DNA of 64,000 bases from Pseudomonas sichuanensis (GTDB lineage: Bacteria > Pseudomonadota > Gammaproteobacteria > Pseudomonadales > Pseudomonadaceae). Below, one piece after another: positions 49,925 to 59,620 of the stretch (positions are counted from its first letter, which is position 1; each line of letters begins with the position of its first letter). Under the pieces are notes generated by a model. That model was not told where the DNA came from and made no database searches. It worked only from the letters and a program-made list of their open reading frames with translations. Position numbers and translations under genes: made by a program. The stretch is from positions 62,001 through 126,000 of the forward strand of contig NZ_QKVM01000004.1 of NCBI RefSeq assembly GCF_003231305.1. The letters are read 5' to 3'.

Positions 49925-50226
49925 CCAATACCAAACTGACCAAGTGGGACGCCGCAGATCACCTCAAGACTGAGGAGGGCATGGCCCTGTATCTTCAGGC
50001 CTGCCTTGAGGAAAACGATCCGGCTTTGCTTGCTGCTGCATTGGGTGATATTGCGCGTGCGCGCGGCATGGCCCAATTGGCGCGCGATACCGGCCTGACT
50101 CGGGAAGGGCTCTATAAAGCGTTATCGGCGGATGGGAACCCAAGCCTTGCGACCATCATGAAGGTCATAACGGCACTTGGGATCAGGCTGCATGCCGAGG
50201 TCGTGCAGCCTCGGGCAGCAGGGTAG
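49921..50226 (+). CDS. Antidote protein of a HigBA-like addiction module, orphan
   Basis: This 101-residue protein matches the putative addiction-module antidote family. It has TKWDAADHLKTEEGMALYLQACLEE, then DIARARGMAQLARDTGLTREGLYKALSADGNPSLATIMKVITALGIRL, a helix-turn-helix of Xre/HigA type. The partner toxin normally lies immediately upstream; here no intact toxin gene is found. GGAGG precedes the ATG with good spacing. It may be a relic or a free repressor. It lies between the low-GC IetAS pair and tRNA-Phe. Confidence 0.85.
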   Translation: MTNTKLTKWDAADHLKTEEGMALYLQACLEENDPALLAAALGDIARARGMAQLARDTGLTREGLYKALSADGNPSLATIMKVITALGIRLHAEVVQPRAAG

Positions 50227-50294
50227 CTGCTTAGGTATCGTCAAGGCGGCCCCGGGACGGTGGCTGCCCATTTTCGAGTACAAATCCCAGACAA

Positions 50295-50319
50295 CAAAAA
50301 ACCCGCACTAGGCGGGTTT
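50295..50319 (-). terminator. Terminator of tRNA-Phe
   Basis: Minus strand: AAACCCGC, loop CTAGT, GCGGGTTTTTT. It lies 45 bp after the tRNA 3' end. It is also usable from the plus side for the antitoxin gene. Confidence 0.85.
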
Positions 50320-50363
50320 CTTGTGTCGCTTCGGGTAACTTTGCAACCACCAGAAGCTGAAGG

Positions 50364-50439
50364 TGGTGCCCAGAGACGGAGTCGAACCGCCGACACGAGG
50401 ATTTTCAATCCTCTGCTCTACCGACTGAGCTATCTGGGC
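50364..50439 (-). tRNA. tRNA-Phe (anticodon GAA)
   Basis: Minus strand: acceptor GCCCAGA pairs with TCTGGGC, D-arm AGCTCAGTCGGTAGAGC, anticodon arm GAGGATTGAAAATCCTC with GAA, variable CGTGTC, T-arm GGCGGTTCGACTCCGTC, discriminator A and encoded CCA. 76 nt. Its 3' end faces the accessory region. Confidence 0.96.
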
Positions 50440-50529
50440 GACGAGGTGAATTAAATAGATTTCCAGACCGCTCGTCAACGACTTTTTTTGAAAAATTTAA
50501 ATTAATTCCGTCGCTTACGATTTCTGGGG

Positions 50530-50802
50530 TCATTCCGACGGCGGAACGTAGCCTTCAGCCTTGGCGTAGTCCTCGCCGGCGAAGAACTTGTCCATCTCGG
50601 CCTGGATGAACTTGCGGTCCTCGGCGTTCATCATGTTCAGGCGCTTCTCGTTGATCAGCAGGGTCTGGTGCTTCTGCCAGTCGGCCCAGGCCTTCTGCGA
50701 GACGTGCTCGAAGATGTCCTGGCCCTTGGGGCCGGGGTAGGGCGCGCGCTCCAGGCCTGGCAACTCTTCTTTGTATTTGCGGCACATCACGGTGCGGGTC
50801 AT
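50530..50802 (-). CDS. yggX: Fe(2+)-trafficking / oxidative damage protection protein YggX
   Basis: This 90-residue protein has the YggX sequence from [24 protein letters not shown] to [30 protein letters not shown], with the conserved single Cys7. YggX lowers labile-iron damage to Fe-S clusters. It overlaps mutY by four bases, the same pairing as in E. coli (Fe-S glycosylase with Fe-S protector). Confidence 0.97.
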   Translation of the reverse strand: MTRTVMCRKYKEELPGLERAPYPGPKGQDIFEHVSQKAWADWQKHQTLLINEKRLNMMNAEDRKFIQAEMDKFFAGEDYAKAEGYVPPSE

Positions 50803-51866
50803 GGGTTCTCTCCTGCAATCAGTTCGTCGGCCGCGCGTTGCAGCAGCTTCTTGACCGGGGCGGCGAGGCCCAGGCGCGGCGGGGTGGCGAGGTTATACCA
50901 GAGCCAGTCGGGCTCGGCCACGTGCGCGCCGAGGGGGGCGACACGCACCAGCCACGGCTCGATGGCCAGCTGGAAATGGCTGAAGGTGTGGGTCAGGCCT
51001 TGCAAGGCCTGGCTGCCGGCCAGGCGCAGGCCGTGCTGGTAGGCGAGGTCGTCTAGCTGCTCGAGGCTGTCCAGCTCCGGCAGGCTCCACAGGCCACCCC
51101 ACAGCCCGGTGGAGGGCCGACGGTAAAGCAGGATCGCGCCTTCGTGGTTGGCCAGCAGCGGCATCAGGGTCTTGCGCTGCGGCAAGGCTTTGCGCGGCTT
51201 GGGCTCCGGGTAGCGGGTCTCTTCACCGTGCAGATGGGCTTCGCAACCGCGCTGCAGCGGGCAGATCAGGCAACTGGGCTTGCTGCGGGTGCACAGCGTC
51301 GCGCCCATGTCCATCATCGCCTGGGTGAAGTGGTTGACCCGCGTCATCGGCGTGAAGCGCTCGGCGGTGGCCCACAGCTGGTTGGCCACTTTCGGCTCGC
51401 CCGGGTAACCGGCCTGGGCGGTGAAGCGGGCCAGCACGCGCTTGACGTTGCCGTCGAGGATCGGCGCGCGGATGCCCATGCTGATGCTGGCGATGGCCCC
51501 GGCGGTGGAGCGGCCGATGCCGGGCAGTTCGGTGAGCTGCTCGACACTGCGCGGGAACTCGCCGCCATGTTGTGCGACGACGATCTTCGCGGCCTTTTGC
51601 AGGTTGCGTGCGCGGGTGTAGTAACCCAGGCCCGTCCACAGGTGCAGCACTTCGTCTTCAGGCGCTTCAGCCAGCGCCTGCACGGTCGGCAGCGCCTGCA
51701 TGAAACGATCGAAGTAGTTGAGCACGGTGCTGACCTGGGTCTGCTGCAGCATGATTTCCGAGACCCACACCCGGTATGGGGTAATGCCCTGTTGCCAGGG
51801 CAGGTCGTGACGACCGTGCTGGTCGTACCATTCCAGCACGGCGCTGGAAAACTGCTGGGGGGTCAT
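50799..51866 (-). CDS. mutY: A/G-specific adenine DNA glycosylase
   Basis: This 355-residue MutY has HhH-GPD elements ([47 protein letters not shown] with catalytic Asp). The [4Fe-4S] cluster is C-X6-C-X2-C-X5-C ([17 protein letters not shown]). A C-terminal Nudix-like domain ([12 protein letters not shown]) reads 8-oxoG. It removes A opposite 8-oxoguanine. Overlap with the asmA-like gene upstream is four bases. Confidence 0.97.
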   Translation of the reverse strand: MTPQQFSSAVLEWYDQHGRHDLPWQQGITPYRVWVSEIMLQQTQVSTVLNYFDRFMQALPTVQALAEAPEDEVLHLWTGLGYYTRARNLQKAAKIVVAQHGGEFPRSVEQLTELPGIGRSTAGAIASISMGIRAPILDGNVKRVLARFTAQAGYPGEPKVANQLWATAERFTPMTRVNHFTQAMMDMGATLCTRSKPSCLICPLQRGCEAHLHGEETRYPEPKPRKALPQRKTLMPLLANHEGAILLYRRPSTGLWGGLWSLPELDSLEQLDDLAYQHGLRLAGSQALQGLTHTFSHFQLAIEPWLVRVAPLGAHVAEPDWLWYNLATPPRLGLAAPVKKLLQRAADELIAGENP

Positions 51867-54112
51867 CGCTTGAACAGCCCCTTGAGCGCATCTTTGAGTT
51901 CCGGGCTCACTTTGTCTCCGAGTTTTTCTTCGAGCTTTTCATCGATCTTGTCTTTCAGGCGGTTGCCGGCCAGCTTGGCGGCAACCTTGCCCAGGCCGTC
52001 CTGGTCCAGGCGGCAGGCCTTGGCACCCAGCTCCAGCGGGCCACGGCAGCGCAGCGGCACTTCGATACCGGCAAAGCGCTCGTTGACCTGGCAGGCCGGG
52101 TCGGGCATGGCGCGCTGGTCGCCTTCGACCACCACGCCGACGTTGTAGTCCATGCCCAGCACGCGCAGGTCGAGGTCGCCATGGCCATTGACGGTCAGGC
52201 CGGGAATGCGCGCCTTGAGGTCCGGGTTGCTGGCCACGCCATTGCGGATCACCAGGCTGCCGCGCAGCTCTTCGAACGGCGTGTCCTTGCCGCGCGGCTC
52301 GCTGCCGAGCTGTTTGCGGTTGAGGGTAGCGATGGCCTGGCACAGTTGCTGTTCGAGGTTGGCGTTGACCAGCACGCCATCGTTGATGGTGAAGCTGGCG
52401 TTGCCATTGAGGGTGTCGACCAGCGCTTTCTGACTGTTGCCGGTGGCGGTGAGGTCGCTGGCGAGGGTCAGCAGGCCCTTGACCGGCGGCGCCTGGTCGG
52501 GGCTTTCGCGCTTGATGAAATGCTCCACCGGCACGCGGTTGATCTTGGTGTCCACCCCCAGTTGCGGCACGGCGGGGCGCACGTCGACTGTGCCCTTGGC
52601 TTCGAAGCTGCCGTTGTACAGGCCGCCGCGCAGGGTCTCGAGGGTGATCAGGCCACCCTGGCCGTTGGCCTTGAGCCGGGCGTCGCTGATGGGCAGCTTG
52701 TCCAGGGTCAGGGCGCCGAACGCCAGGTCGGCCTGCAGGTCGAGGGCGCGCAGGCGGTCCACCGGCAGCAGCTTGTCGTTGCTCCAGGCCACTTGCGTGG
52801 GGGCGTTGGGCAACGGGGTGGTGCCGGCACCGGCAGTGGCGCTGGCCTCCTGCTGTTTCACTTCGGCCTGGCGCGCCGCGGTGGTGCCCTTGGCCTCCTC
52901 GCTCTTGGCGGGCAGATAACGGTCGGCGTCGAAGGTGTCCGCCTTGAGGTTCACCCGCAGGGCCTGCTTGGCGAAATCTTCGACGGCCACGCGGCCGGTG
53001 AAGGTGCTGTCGTCCAGCTTCACCGCCAGGTCTTCCAGGGCCAGGCTGTTCGGTGTGCCTTGCAGGCGGGCAACCAGCTCCAGCTTGTTGAAGGCGGCCG
53101 CATCGGCGGTGGCCGGCAGCGGGTGGCCGATGCCGTCGAGGAAGGTGCGCAGGTTGAACTGGGCGATGGACAGCCCGCCGCTCACCTGCGGCGCCTTGTC
53201 CAGGTCGCGCACGTTCAGCTCGCCCAGGGCGCGCAGCTGGTTGGCCGAGACTTTCAGGCTGCTCCACGAGGCGACATTGGCGGCCAGGTCGACCAGCACC
53301 TGGCCTTGCGCGACGAAGGTCATGGTCTTGCCGGCCAGCGGCTCGCTCGAGGTTTCGCCGGACAGGCGCATGTCTTCCAGGTTGTAGCGCTTGAGCTTGC
53401 GATCGAAGCGCAGTTCGCCGGTCAGCTCGGTGCGCGCCTTGATGTTCGGCTGGCTGGCGCTGAGGAAGGCGCTGGCCTTGAGCGGGATGTTCACGCCTTC
53501 ATGCACGGGGCCTGTGCTCAGCTGGATGCTTTCGGCACCGTAGCTTTGGCCGGCCTTCTCGTCGGTGAACTGCACCCGGGCGTTGTTGACGGTCAGGCTG
53601 TCGATGTCGAGCTTGACCGAACGCTCGCTGGCTTCGGGCTTGGCCGGCTCGCTGGCCGGCGCTTCGCCTGGCGCGGTGGCCGGGGCGCTGGCAATGGCCG
53701 GGTCAGGCAGCGGCTTGCCGATGTCTTCCCAGTTGCCGTGGCCATTGGCATCGCGGGTGAGGGTGAGGTTCAGGCCCTCGACCCGCACGTCGCTCATCTG
53801 CACTTCACGGCGCAGCAGCGGCAGCACGCGCACGGACAAACCGAGCATCTGCAGGTCGGCGAACGGCACCTTGGGGTTGTTCAGCGTGGCGATGCTCGCC
53901 TCGTGCAGCTCCAGGCCCAGCCAGGGGAACAGGCTCCAGCCGATGTCGCCGTTGAGCGTCAGCTCGACATGGGCCTTGTCGCGGGCCAGCTGGCGGATTT
54001 CGTCTTTGTAGTCGTTGGGATCGAAGAGGTGCGTCAGGGCGAAGCCCAGCGCCACGATGATCAGCAACAACCCGAGAAGCGACAGCCCCAGGATTTTGCC
54101 GAACGCTTTCAT
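51863..54112 (-). CDS. asmA: AsmA-family envelope protein
   Basis: This 749-residue protein starts with an uncleaved membrane anchor ([33 protein letters not shown]). A long periplasmic beta-rich body follows, with the N-terminal AsmA signature [23 protein letters not shown]. The C-terminal AsmA_2 part contains [20 protein letters not shown] and [22 protein letters not shown]. AsmA-like proteins belong to the bridge-like phospholipid-transport superfamily of the envelope. It ends in a Lys/Asp-rich helical tail. It is first in the asmA-mutY-yggX operon. Confidence 0.9.
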   Translation of the reverse strand: MKAFGKILGLSLLGLLLIIVALGFALTHLFDPNDYKDEIRQLARDKAHVELTLNGDIGWSLFPWLGLELHEASIATLNNPKVPFADLQMLGLSVRVLPLLRREVQMSDVRVEGLNLTLTRDANGHGNWEDIGKPLPDPAIASAPATAPGEAPASEPAKPEASERSVKLDIDSLTVNNARVQFTDEKAGQSYGAESIQLSTGPVHEGVNIPLKASAFLSASQPNIKARTELTGELRFDRKLKRYNLEDMRLSGETSSEPLAGKTMTFVAQGQVLVDLAANVASWSSLKVSANQLRALGELNVRDLDKAPQVSGGLSIAQFNLRTFLDGIGHPLPATADAAAFNKLELVARLQGTPNSLALEDLAVKLDDSTFTGRVAVEDFAKQALRVNLKADTFDADRYLPAKSEEAKGTTAARQAEVKQQEASATAGAGTTPLPNAPTQVAWSNDKLLPVDRLRALDLQADLAFGALTLDKLPISDARLKANGQGGLITLETLRGGLYNGSFEAKGTVDVRPAVPQLGVDTKINRVPVEHFIKRESPDQAPPVKGLLTLASDLTATGNSQKALVDTLNGNASFTINDGVLVNANLEQQLCQAIATLNRKQLGSEPRGKDTPFEELRGSLVIRNGVASNPDLKARIPGLTVNGHGDLDLRVLGMDYNVGVVVEGDQRAMPDPACQVNERFAGIEVPLRCRGPLELGAKACRLDQDGLGKVAAKLAGNRLKDKIDEKLEEKLGDKVSPELKDALKGLFKR

Positions 54113-54238
54113 GGGCGAGTCCTTGTAGTCCGATTGTGAAATTCAGCGGCGAGTATAGCGCTGTGGCACTTGGCTCTGCGTATCCGACATTTCGACAGTG
54201 GGAATGACGACAGTTCATTCAAGACCTGCTCGGCCCCC

Positions 54239-54305
54239 ATCGCGGGGCAAGCCCGCTCCCACGAAAGCAACGCAATCCAGCGTGGGAGCGGGCTTGCCCC
54301 GCGAT
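54239..54305. repeat. Paired inverted REP
   Basis: ATCGCGGGGCAAGCCCGCTC...and its inverse GTGGGAGCGGGCTTGCCCCG around a ~20-base spacer. It fills part of the 54113-54549 gap; the rest holds the divergent asmA and MFS promoters and nothing else I can name. Confidence 0.92.
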
Positions 54306-54549
54306 GAGGCCAGACCAGGCGACATAACTTCACCTAAACATGCGAATTACCGTTTCAGCTGGCAAAAAAATCGCGATATCAGATTGCTTTCATGCCACTG
54401 GCTGCTGGTAATCTTGCGCCGCTTTCGCCGCATCCGCGACCCATTGTCGCGGGGCAATGCCGCAAATGGCCGGCGTCATCCCGGGGGAGGCGCCACAGCA
54501 GAGCCGTGCCGGCAGCCCGCAAGCAGCCCACCTACAAAAGGAACGATCC

Positions 54550-56208
54550 ATGAGCAGCAGTATCACGACGGAGATGCCGGTAAGCGTGCCCGGTTTCCTG
54601 TCGAAGGAGCGCATCATTGCCCGCCCGGGCTTCAACCGCTGGCTGGTACCGCCGGCGGCCCTGGCCATCCACCTGTGCATCGGCATGGCCTACGGTTTTT
54701 CGGTGTTCTGGTTGCCTTTGTCCCAGGCCCTGGGCGTCAGCGCGCCGGTGGCGTGCGCGGCGGACATGGGCTTCGTCGCCCGCCTGTTCAGCGCCGAGTG
54801 CGACTGGCCGATCTCCATGCTCAGCTGGATCTACACCCTGTTCTTCGTCTTCCTCGGTTGCTCGGCCGCAGTGCTCGGCGGCTGGCTGGAACACGCAGGC
54901 CCGCGCAAGGCCGGCCTGGTGTCGGCACTGTGCTGGTGCGGTGGCCTGCTGATCTCGGCGATCGGCGTGAAGACCCATCAGCTGTGGCTGATGTGGCTCG
55001 GTTCGGGGGTAATCGGTGGTATCGGCCTGGGCCTGGGCTACATCTCGCCGGTGTCGACCCTGATCAAGTGGTTCCCGGACAAGCGCGGCATGGCCACCGG
55101 CATGGCGATCATGGGCTTTGGTGGCGGTGCCATGGTGGGTGCGCCGCTGGCGACCGCTTTGATGGGCCACTTCGGCAGTGCGACTGAAGTCGGCGTGTGG
55201 CAGAGCTTCGTTGCCATGGCCGCGATCTACTTCGTGTTCATGACCGCCGGCGCCCTGGCCTACCGCGTGCCGCCCACCGGCTGGAAGCCAGAGGGCTGGA
55301 CCCCACCGGCGAAGAAGGCCAACGCCATGGTCACCGACCGCCACGTGCACGTGAGCGTGGCCTGGAAGACCCCACAGTTCGCCCTGGTGTGGCTGGTGCT
55401 GTGCCTGAACGTTTCGGCCGGTATCGGCATTCTCGGCATGGCCTCGCCACTGCTGCAGGAAGTGTTCGCCGGCAAGCTGCTGGGCAACGAGCTGACTTTC
55501 AGCGAGTTGAACGCCACGCAACTGGCGCAAATCGCCGCCATCGCCGCCGGCTTCACCGGCCTGCTCAGCCTGTTCAACATCGGCGGGCGCTTCTTCTGGG
55601 CGTCGTTCTCCGACTACATTGGCCGCAAGAACACCTACTTCGCCTTCTTCGCCCTGGGCGTGGGCCTCTACAGCCTGGTGCCGAACATGGGGCACATCGG
55701 TAACGTGGCGCTGTTCGTGGCGGCGTTCTGCATCATCCTGTCGATGTACGGTGGCGGCTTCGCCACGGTGCCGGCCTACCTGGCCGACCTGTTCGGCACG
55801 CAGATGGTCGGTGCCATCCACGGTCGCCTGCTGACCGCCTGGGCCGCCGCTGGCGTGCTTGGCCCGGTGCTGATCACCTACCTGCGCGAAGCGCAGCTGG
55901 CGGCGGGTGTGGAGCGGGCCGCGGCCTACGACATGACCCTGTACATCCTCGCCGGGCTGTTGGTGCTGGGCTTTGTCTGCAACATGCTGGTACGCCCGGT
56001 GGCCGACAAGTACTTCATGACCGAGGCCGAGCTGGCCGCGGAGCGTGCCCTGAGCCATGACAAGGGTGCCGACAGCGCGCGTTCGCTGGAGTGGCATGCC
56101 GCGCCGGGCAGCCTGCCGCTGGTGCTGCTGGCCTGGGCCGTGGTGGTGATTCCGCTGGCCTGGGGGGTGTGGATTACCCTGCAGAAAACCGCAGTGCTGT
56201 TCCATTGA
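54550..56208 (+). CDS. MFS transporter, oxalate/formate antiporter (OFA) family
   Basis: This 552-residue 12-helix transporter has OFA features: IHLCIGMAYGFSVFWLPLSQALG in helix 1, GGIGLGLGYISPVSTLIKWFPDKRGMATGMAIMGFGGGAM around helix 5 and loop, and FWASFSDYIGRKNTYF in the second half. A C-terminal extra hydrophobic pair (LPLVLLAWAVVVIPLAWGVWITL) is additional. OFA proteins exchange small carboxylates; the substrate here is unknown. ATG 54550 is preceded by AAAAGGAACGATCC. Confidence 0.85.
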   Translation: MSSSITTEMPVSVPGFLSKERIIARPGFNRWLVPPAALAIHLCIGMAYGFSVFWLPLSQALGVSAPVACAADMGFVARLFSAECDWPISMLSWIYTLFFVFLGCSAAVLGGWLEHAGPRKAGLVSALCWCGGLLISAIGVKTHQLWLMWLGSGVIGGIGLGLGYISPVSTLIKWFPDKRGMATGMAIMGFGGGAMVGAPLATALMGHFGSATEVGVWQSFVAMAAIYFVFMTAGALAYRVPPTGWKPEGWTPPAKKANAMVTDRHVHVSVAWKTPQFALVWLVLCLNVSAGIGILGMASPLLQEVFAGKLLGNELTFSELNATQLAQIAAIAAGFTGLLSLFNIGGRFFWASFSDYIGRKNTYFAFFALGVGLYSLVPNMGHIGNVALFVAAFCIILSMYGGGFATVPAYLADLFGTQMVGAIHGRLLTAWAAAGVLGPVLITYLREAQLAAGVERAAAYDMTLYILAGLLVLGFVCNMLVRPVADKYFMTEAELAAERALSHDKGADSARSLEWHAAPGSLPLVLLAWAVVVIPLAWGVWITLQKTAVLFH

Positions 56209-56237
56209 TGTAGCTGCCTTGGAGCGCTTTGCGCCCC

Positions 56238-56327
56238 TTTCGCGGCACAAGGCCGCTCCTACAACCGTCGGGTTAGTGCGGTCCCTGTAGGAGCGGCCTT
56301 GTGCCGCGATGGGCTGCAAAGCAGCCC
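56238..56327. repeat. Two TGTAGGAGCGGC-type REPs, inverted
   Basis: TTTCGCGGCACAAGGCCGCTC...(56238-56263) and TGTAGGAGCGGCCTTGTGCC...(56286-56327) between the MFS gene and hisB. Confidence 0.88.
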
Positions 56328-56401
56328 CCGTCCGCTCTTGTATAGACCTGTAAGCCTGTCATCCCCCCGCAATTGCTAGCCCTGCCATATGTCATCCGCG
56401 T

Positions 56402-56430
56402 TTCAAGCTGGCGCGTTCTGGGCCTATAAT
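56402..56430 (+). promoter_or_regulatory. Probable hisB promoter
   Basis: Perfect -10 TATAAT (56425-56430) with a 17-base spacer from a weak -35 TTCAAG (56402-56407). The expected start is about 30 bp before the hisB ATG, so there is no room for a his attenuator leader. Confidence 0.6.
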
Positions 56431-56467
56431 GTTGCCCTTTTCGCCCAATGATTTTGCGGAGCTGGTG

Positions 56468-57061
56468 ATGGTCGAACGTAAGGCTTCCGTCGAGCGCAAT
56501 ACCCTGGAAACCCAGGTCAAGTGCTCGATCAACCTCGATGGCACTGGTAAGGCCCGATTCGATATCGGCGTGCCTTTCCTTGAACACATGCTCGACCAGA
56601 TCGCCCGGCATGGGCTGATCGATCTGGACATCGAATGCAAGGGCGACCTGCATATCGATGACCATCACACCGTCGAAGACGTCGGCATCACCCTCGGCCA
56701 GGCGTTTGCCCAGGCCATCGGTGACAAGAAAGGCATCTTCCGCTACGGCCACGCCTACGTGCCGCTCGACGAAGCGCTGTCGCGCGTGGTCATCGACTTC
56801 TCTGGCCGCCCGGGCCTGCAGATGCATGTCCCCTACACCCGCGCCAGCGTCGGTGGCTTCGACGTCGACCTGTTCCAGGAATTCTTCCAGGGCTTCGTCA
56901 ACCACGCCCTGGTGACCCTGCACATCGACAACCTGCGTGGCCACAACACCCACCACCAGATCGAGACCGTGTTCAAGGCCTTCGGCCGCGCGCTGCGCAT
57001 GGCCGTGGAGCAGGACGAGCGCATGGCCGGGCAGATGCCATCGACCAAAGGGTGCCTGTAA
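56468..57061 (+). CDS. hisB: Imidazoleglycerol-phosphate dehydratase
   Basis: This 197-residue enzyme has the repeated metal-binding motifs [24 protein letters not shown] and HVPYTR...[18 protein letters not shown]. It is the single-domain HisB (no phosphatase domain). It dehydrates IGP in histidine synthesis. ATG 56468 with GGAG upstream is chosen over a longer frame that runs into the promoter. It is the first gene of hisB-hisH-DUF2164-hisA-hisF. Confidence 0.97.
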   Translation: MVERKASVERNTLETQVKCSINLDGTGKARFDIGVPFLEHMLDQIARHGLIDLDIECKGDLHIDDHHTVEDVGITLGQAFAQAIGDKKGIFRYGHAYVPLDEALSRVVIDFSGRPGLQMHVPYTRASVGGFDVDLFQEFFQGFVNHALVTLHIDNLRGHNTHHQIETVFKAFGRALRMAVEQDERMAGQMPSTKGCL

Positions 57062-57700
57062 ATGCAGACCGTAGCCGTAATCGACTATGGCATGGGCAAC
57101 CTGCACTCGGTGGCCAAGGCCCTCGAGCACGTGGGTGCCGGCAAGGTGCTGGTCACCAGCGACGCCGCCGTCATTCGTGAAGCCGACCGCGTGGTGTTCC
57201 CCGGCGTTGGCGCGATCCGCGACTGCATGGCCGAAATCCGCCGCCTGGGCTTCGACAGCCTGGTCCGCGAAGTCAGCCAGGATCGCCCGTTCCTCGGCAT
57301 CTGCGTGGGCATGCAAGCCCTGCTCGAGCACAGCGAAGAGAACGATGGCGTCGACTGCATCGGCCTGTTCCCCGGCCAGGTGCGCTTCTTCGGCAAAGAC
57401 CTCAAAGAAGACGGCGAGCACCTGAAAGTGCCGCACATGGGTTGGAACGAAGTCGGCCAGACCATCGACCACCCCCTGTGGCATGACATTCCCGACCGCG
57501 CGCGCTTCTACTTCGTGCACAGCTACTACATCAATGCCGGCAAGCCGGGCCAGGTCGTCGGCCGCGGCCACTACGGCGTCGATTTCGCCGCCGCGCTGGC
57601 CGAGGGTTCGCGCTTCGCCGTGCAGTTCCACCCGGAGAAGAGCCATACCCATGGCCTGCAACTGCTGCAGAACTTCGTCGCCTGGGATGGGCGCTGGTAA
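57062..57700 (+). CDS. hisH: Imidazole glycerol phosphate synthase, glutaminase subunit
   Basis: This 212-residue class I glutamine amidotransferase has [16 protein letters not shown], nucleophile Cys in [17 protein letters not shown], and the His-Glu pair in [18 protein letters not shown]. It supplies ammonia to HisF. It starts directly after the hisB stop codon. Confidence 0.97.
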   Translation: MQTVAVIDYGMGNLHSVAKALEHVGAGKVLVTSDAAVIREADRVVFPGVGAIRDCMAEIRRLGFDSLVREVSQDRPFLGICVGMQALLEHSEENDGVDCIGLFPGQVRFFGKDLKEDGEHLKVPHMGWNEVGQTIDHPLWHDIPDRARFYFVHSYYINAGKPGQVVGRGHYGVDFAAALAEGSRFAVQFHPEKSHTHGLQLLQNFVAWDGRW

Positions 57701-57961
57701 ATGAGCAGGTCGCGGACCAAGGCACCGATCCTCACGCTGGCCCCCGAGCAGGAGCGCGAGGCGCTCGACAAGCTCAAGCGCTTCCTCGAAGACCGTTTCG
57801 AGCTGGAGCTGGGGTCGTTCGAGGTGGCCGAGGTCCTCGAGCTGTTTTCCAGAGAAGTTGCTCCGTATTACTACAACAGGGCGATTGCCGATGTTCAGCT
57901 GCACCTCAAGGAGCGGTTCGAGAGCATCGAAAGCGACCTGTGGGCGCTCGAGAAGCCCTGA
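57701..57961 (+). CDS. DUF2164 family protein in the his operon
   Basis: This 86-residue protein has LTLAPEQEREALDKLKRFLEDRFELELGSFEVAEVLELFSREVAPYYYNRAIADVQLHLKERF as its core pattern (shown in part), the DUF2164 signature. It is helical with no enzymatic motif. It starts right after the hisH stop and lies between hisH and hisA, a placement I know from other pseudomonads. Co-expression with the IGP synthase genes is certain from layout; function is unknown. Confidence 0.88.
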   Translation: MSRSRTKAPILTLAPEQEREALDKLKRFLEDRFELELGSFEVAEVLELFSREVAPYYYNRAIADVQLHLKERFESIESDLWALEKP

Positions 57962-57988
57962 ACTCAACGAACAAGACAGGTTTCCAAG

Positions 57989-58726
57989 ATGCTGATTATC
58001 CCCGCTATCGATCTGAAGGACGGCGCTTGCGTGCGTCTGCGCCAAGGCCGCATGGAAGACTCCACGGTATTCTCCGACGACCCGGTGAGCATGGCCGCCA
58101 AATGGGTCGAAGGTGGCTGCCGCCGCCTGCACCTGGTCGACCTCAACGGCGCCTTCGAAGGCCAGCCGGTCAACGGTGAAGTGGTCACCGCCATTGCCAA
58201 GCGTTACCCGAACCTGCCGATCCAGATCGGCGGCGGCATCCGCTCGCTGGAAACCATCGAGCACTACGTCAAGGCCGGCGTCAGCCACGTGATCATCGGC
58301 ACCAAGGCGGTCAAGCAACCCGAGTTCGTCGCCGAAGCGTGCAAGGCCTTCCCAGGCAAGATCATCGTTGGCCTGGACGCCAAGGACGGCTTCGTCGCCA
58401 CCGACGGCTGGGCCGAAGTGAGCACCGTGCAGGTCATCGACCTGGCCAAGCGTTTCGAGGCCGATGGCGTCTCGTCGATCGTCTACACCGACATCGCCAA
58501 GGACGGCATGATGCAGGGCTGCAACGTGCCCTTCACCAAGGCCCTGGCCGAAGCCACCTCGATCCCGGTGATCGCCTCGGGCGGCATCCACAACCTGGGT
58601 GACATCAAGGCCCTGCTGGACGCAAAAGCGCCGGGCATCATCGGCGCCATCACCGGCCGTGCCATCTACGAAGGCACCCTCGACGTCGCCGAGGCCCAGG
58701 CCTTCTGCGACAACTACCAAGGCTGA
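57989..58726 (+). CDS. hisA: ProFAR isomerase
   Basis: This 245-residue TIM barrel has [18 protein letters not shown] (catalytic Asp8), the first phosphate site [11 protein letters not shown], the catalytic Asp region [26 protein letters not shown], and the second phosphate site [11 protein letters not shown]. It converts ProFAR to PRFAR. Confidence 0.97.
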   Translation: MLIIPAIDLKDGACVRLRQGRMEDSTVFSDDPVSMAAKWVEGGCRRLHLVDLNGAFEGQPVNGEVVTAIAKRYPNLPIQIGGGIRSLETIEHYVKAGVSHVIIGTKAVKQPEFVAEACKAFPGKIIVGLDAKDGFVATDGWAEVSTVQVIDLAKRFEADGVSSIVYTDIAKDGMMQGCNVPFTKALAEATSIPVIASGGIHNLGDIKALLDAKAPGIIGAITGRAIYEGTLDVAEAQAFCDNYQG

Positions 58727-58735
58727 GGAACGACC

Positions 58736-59506
58736 ATGGCACTGGCCAAGCGCATCATCCCTTGCCTGGACGTGGACAACGGCCGGGTGGTCAAGGGCGT
58801 CAAGTTCGAGAACATCCGCGATGCCGGTGACCCGGTGGAAATCGCCCGTCGCTACGACGAGCAGGGTGCCGACGAGATCACCTTCCTCGACATCACCGCC
58901 AGCGTCGATGGCCGTGACACCACCCTGCATACCGTCGAGCGCATGGCCAGCCAGGTGTTCATCCCGCTGACCGTGGGCGGTGGCGTGCGCACCGTGCAGG
59001 ACATCCGCAACCTGCTCAACGCCGGTGCCGACAAGGTCTCGATCAACACCGCCGCGGTGTTCAACCCGGAATTCGTGGGTGAGGCGGCCGACCGTTTCGG
59101 TTCGCAGTGCATCGTCGTCGCCATCGACGCCAAGAAGGTCTCCGGCCCGGGCGAAACGCCGCACTGGGAGATCTTCACCCACGGCGGGCGCAAGCCTACC
59201 GGGCTGGATGCGGTGGAGTGGGCGAAGAAGATGGAAGGCCTGGGTGCCGGTGAGATCCTGCTGACCAGCATGGACCAGGACGGCATGAAGAACGGCTTCG
59301 ACCTGGGCGTGACCCGCGCCATCAGCGATGCGCTGGGGATCCCGGTGATCGCCTCCGGTGGTGTGGGCAACCTGCAGCACCTGGCCGACGGGATTCTGGA
59401 AGGGCATGCCAGCGCGGTGCTGGCGGCGAGCATCTTCCACTTCGGCGAGTACACGGTGCCGGAGGCGAAAGCGTACATGGCTTCGCGCGGGATCGTCGTG
59501 CGCTGA
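58736..59506 (+). CDS. hisF: Imidazole glycerol phosphate synthase, cyclase subunit
   Basis: This 256-residue TIM barrel begins [24 protein letters not shown] with catalytic Asp11. It contains [29 protein letters not shown], the second catalytic Asp in [14 protein letters not shown] and [11 protein letters not shown]. With HisH it forms IGP and AICAR from PRFAR. GAGGA precedes the ATG. Confidence 0.97.
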   Translation: MALAKRIIPCLDVDNGRVVKGVKFENIRDAGDPVEIARRYDEQGADEITFLDITASVDGRDTTLHTVERMASQVFIPLTVGGGVRTVQDIRNLLNAGADKVSINTAAVFNPEFVGEAADRFGSQCIVVAIDAKKVSGPGETPHWEIFTHGGRKPTGLDAVEWAKKMEGLGAGEILLTSMDQDGMKNGFDLGVTRAISDALGIPVIASGGVGNLQHLADGILEGHASAVLAASIFHFGEYTVPEAKAYMASRGIVVR

Positions 59507-59516
59507 AACATTGATT

Positions 59517-59613
59517 GGGGCTGCTTTGCAGCCCTTCGCGGGTAAACCCGCTCCCACACAACGCTATGCCCTGTGGGAGCGGGTTTACCCGCGAAGGGCC
59601 GCACAGCGGCCCC
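59517..59613. repeat. Paired inverted REP, TTCGCGGGTAAACCCGCTC type
   Basis: Left arm GGGGCTGCTTTGCAGCCC + TTCGCGGGTAAACCCGC..., right arm the inverse, plus GGCCGCACAGCGGCCCC. It separates convergent hisF and choV. Confidence 0.9.
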
Positions 59614-59620
59614 AATTGCA

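Noticed and set aside
50340..50440. Attachment site at tRNA-Phe for the accessory block
   Set aside because: I could not find a second copy of the tRNA 3' segment to the left of the block, nor an integrase gene.
54532..56319. 595-codon minus-strand frame opposite the MFS gene
   Set aside because: His/Gln-rich antisense shadow of a clear 12-helix transporter.
56273..59557. 1094-codon minus-strand open frame across hisB-hisF
   Set aside because: Shadow frame opposite five conserved his-operon genes; composition typical of antisense reading.
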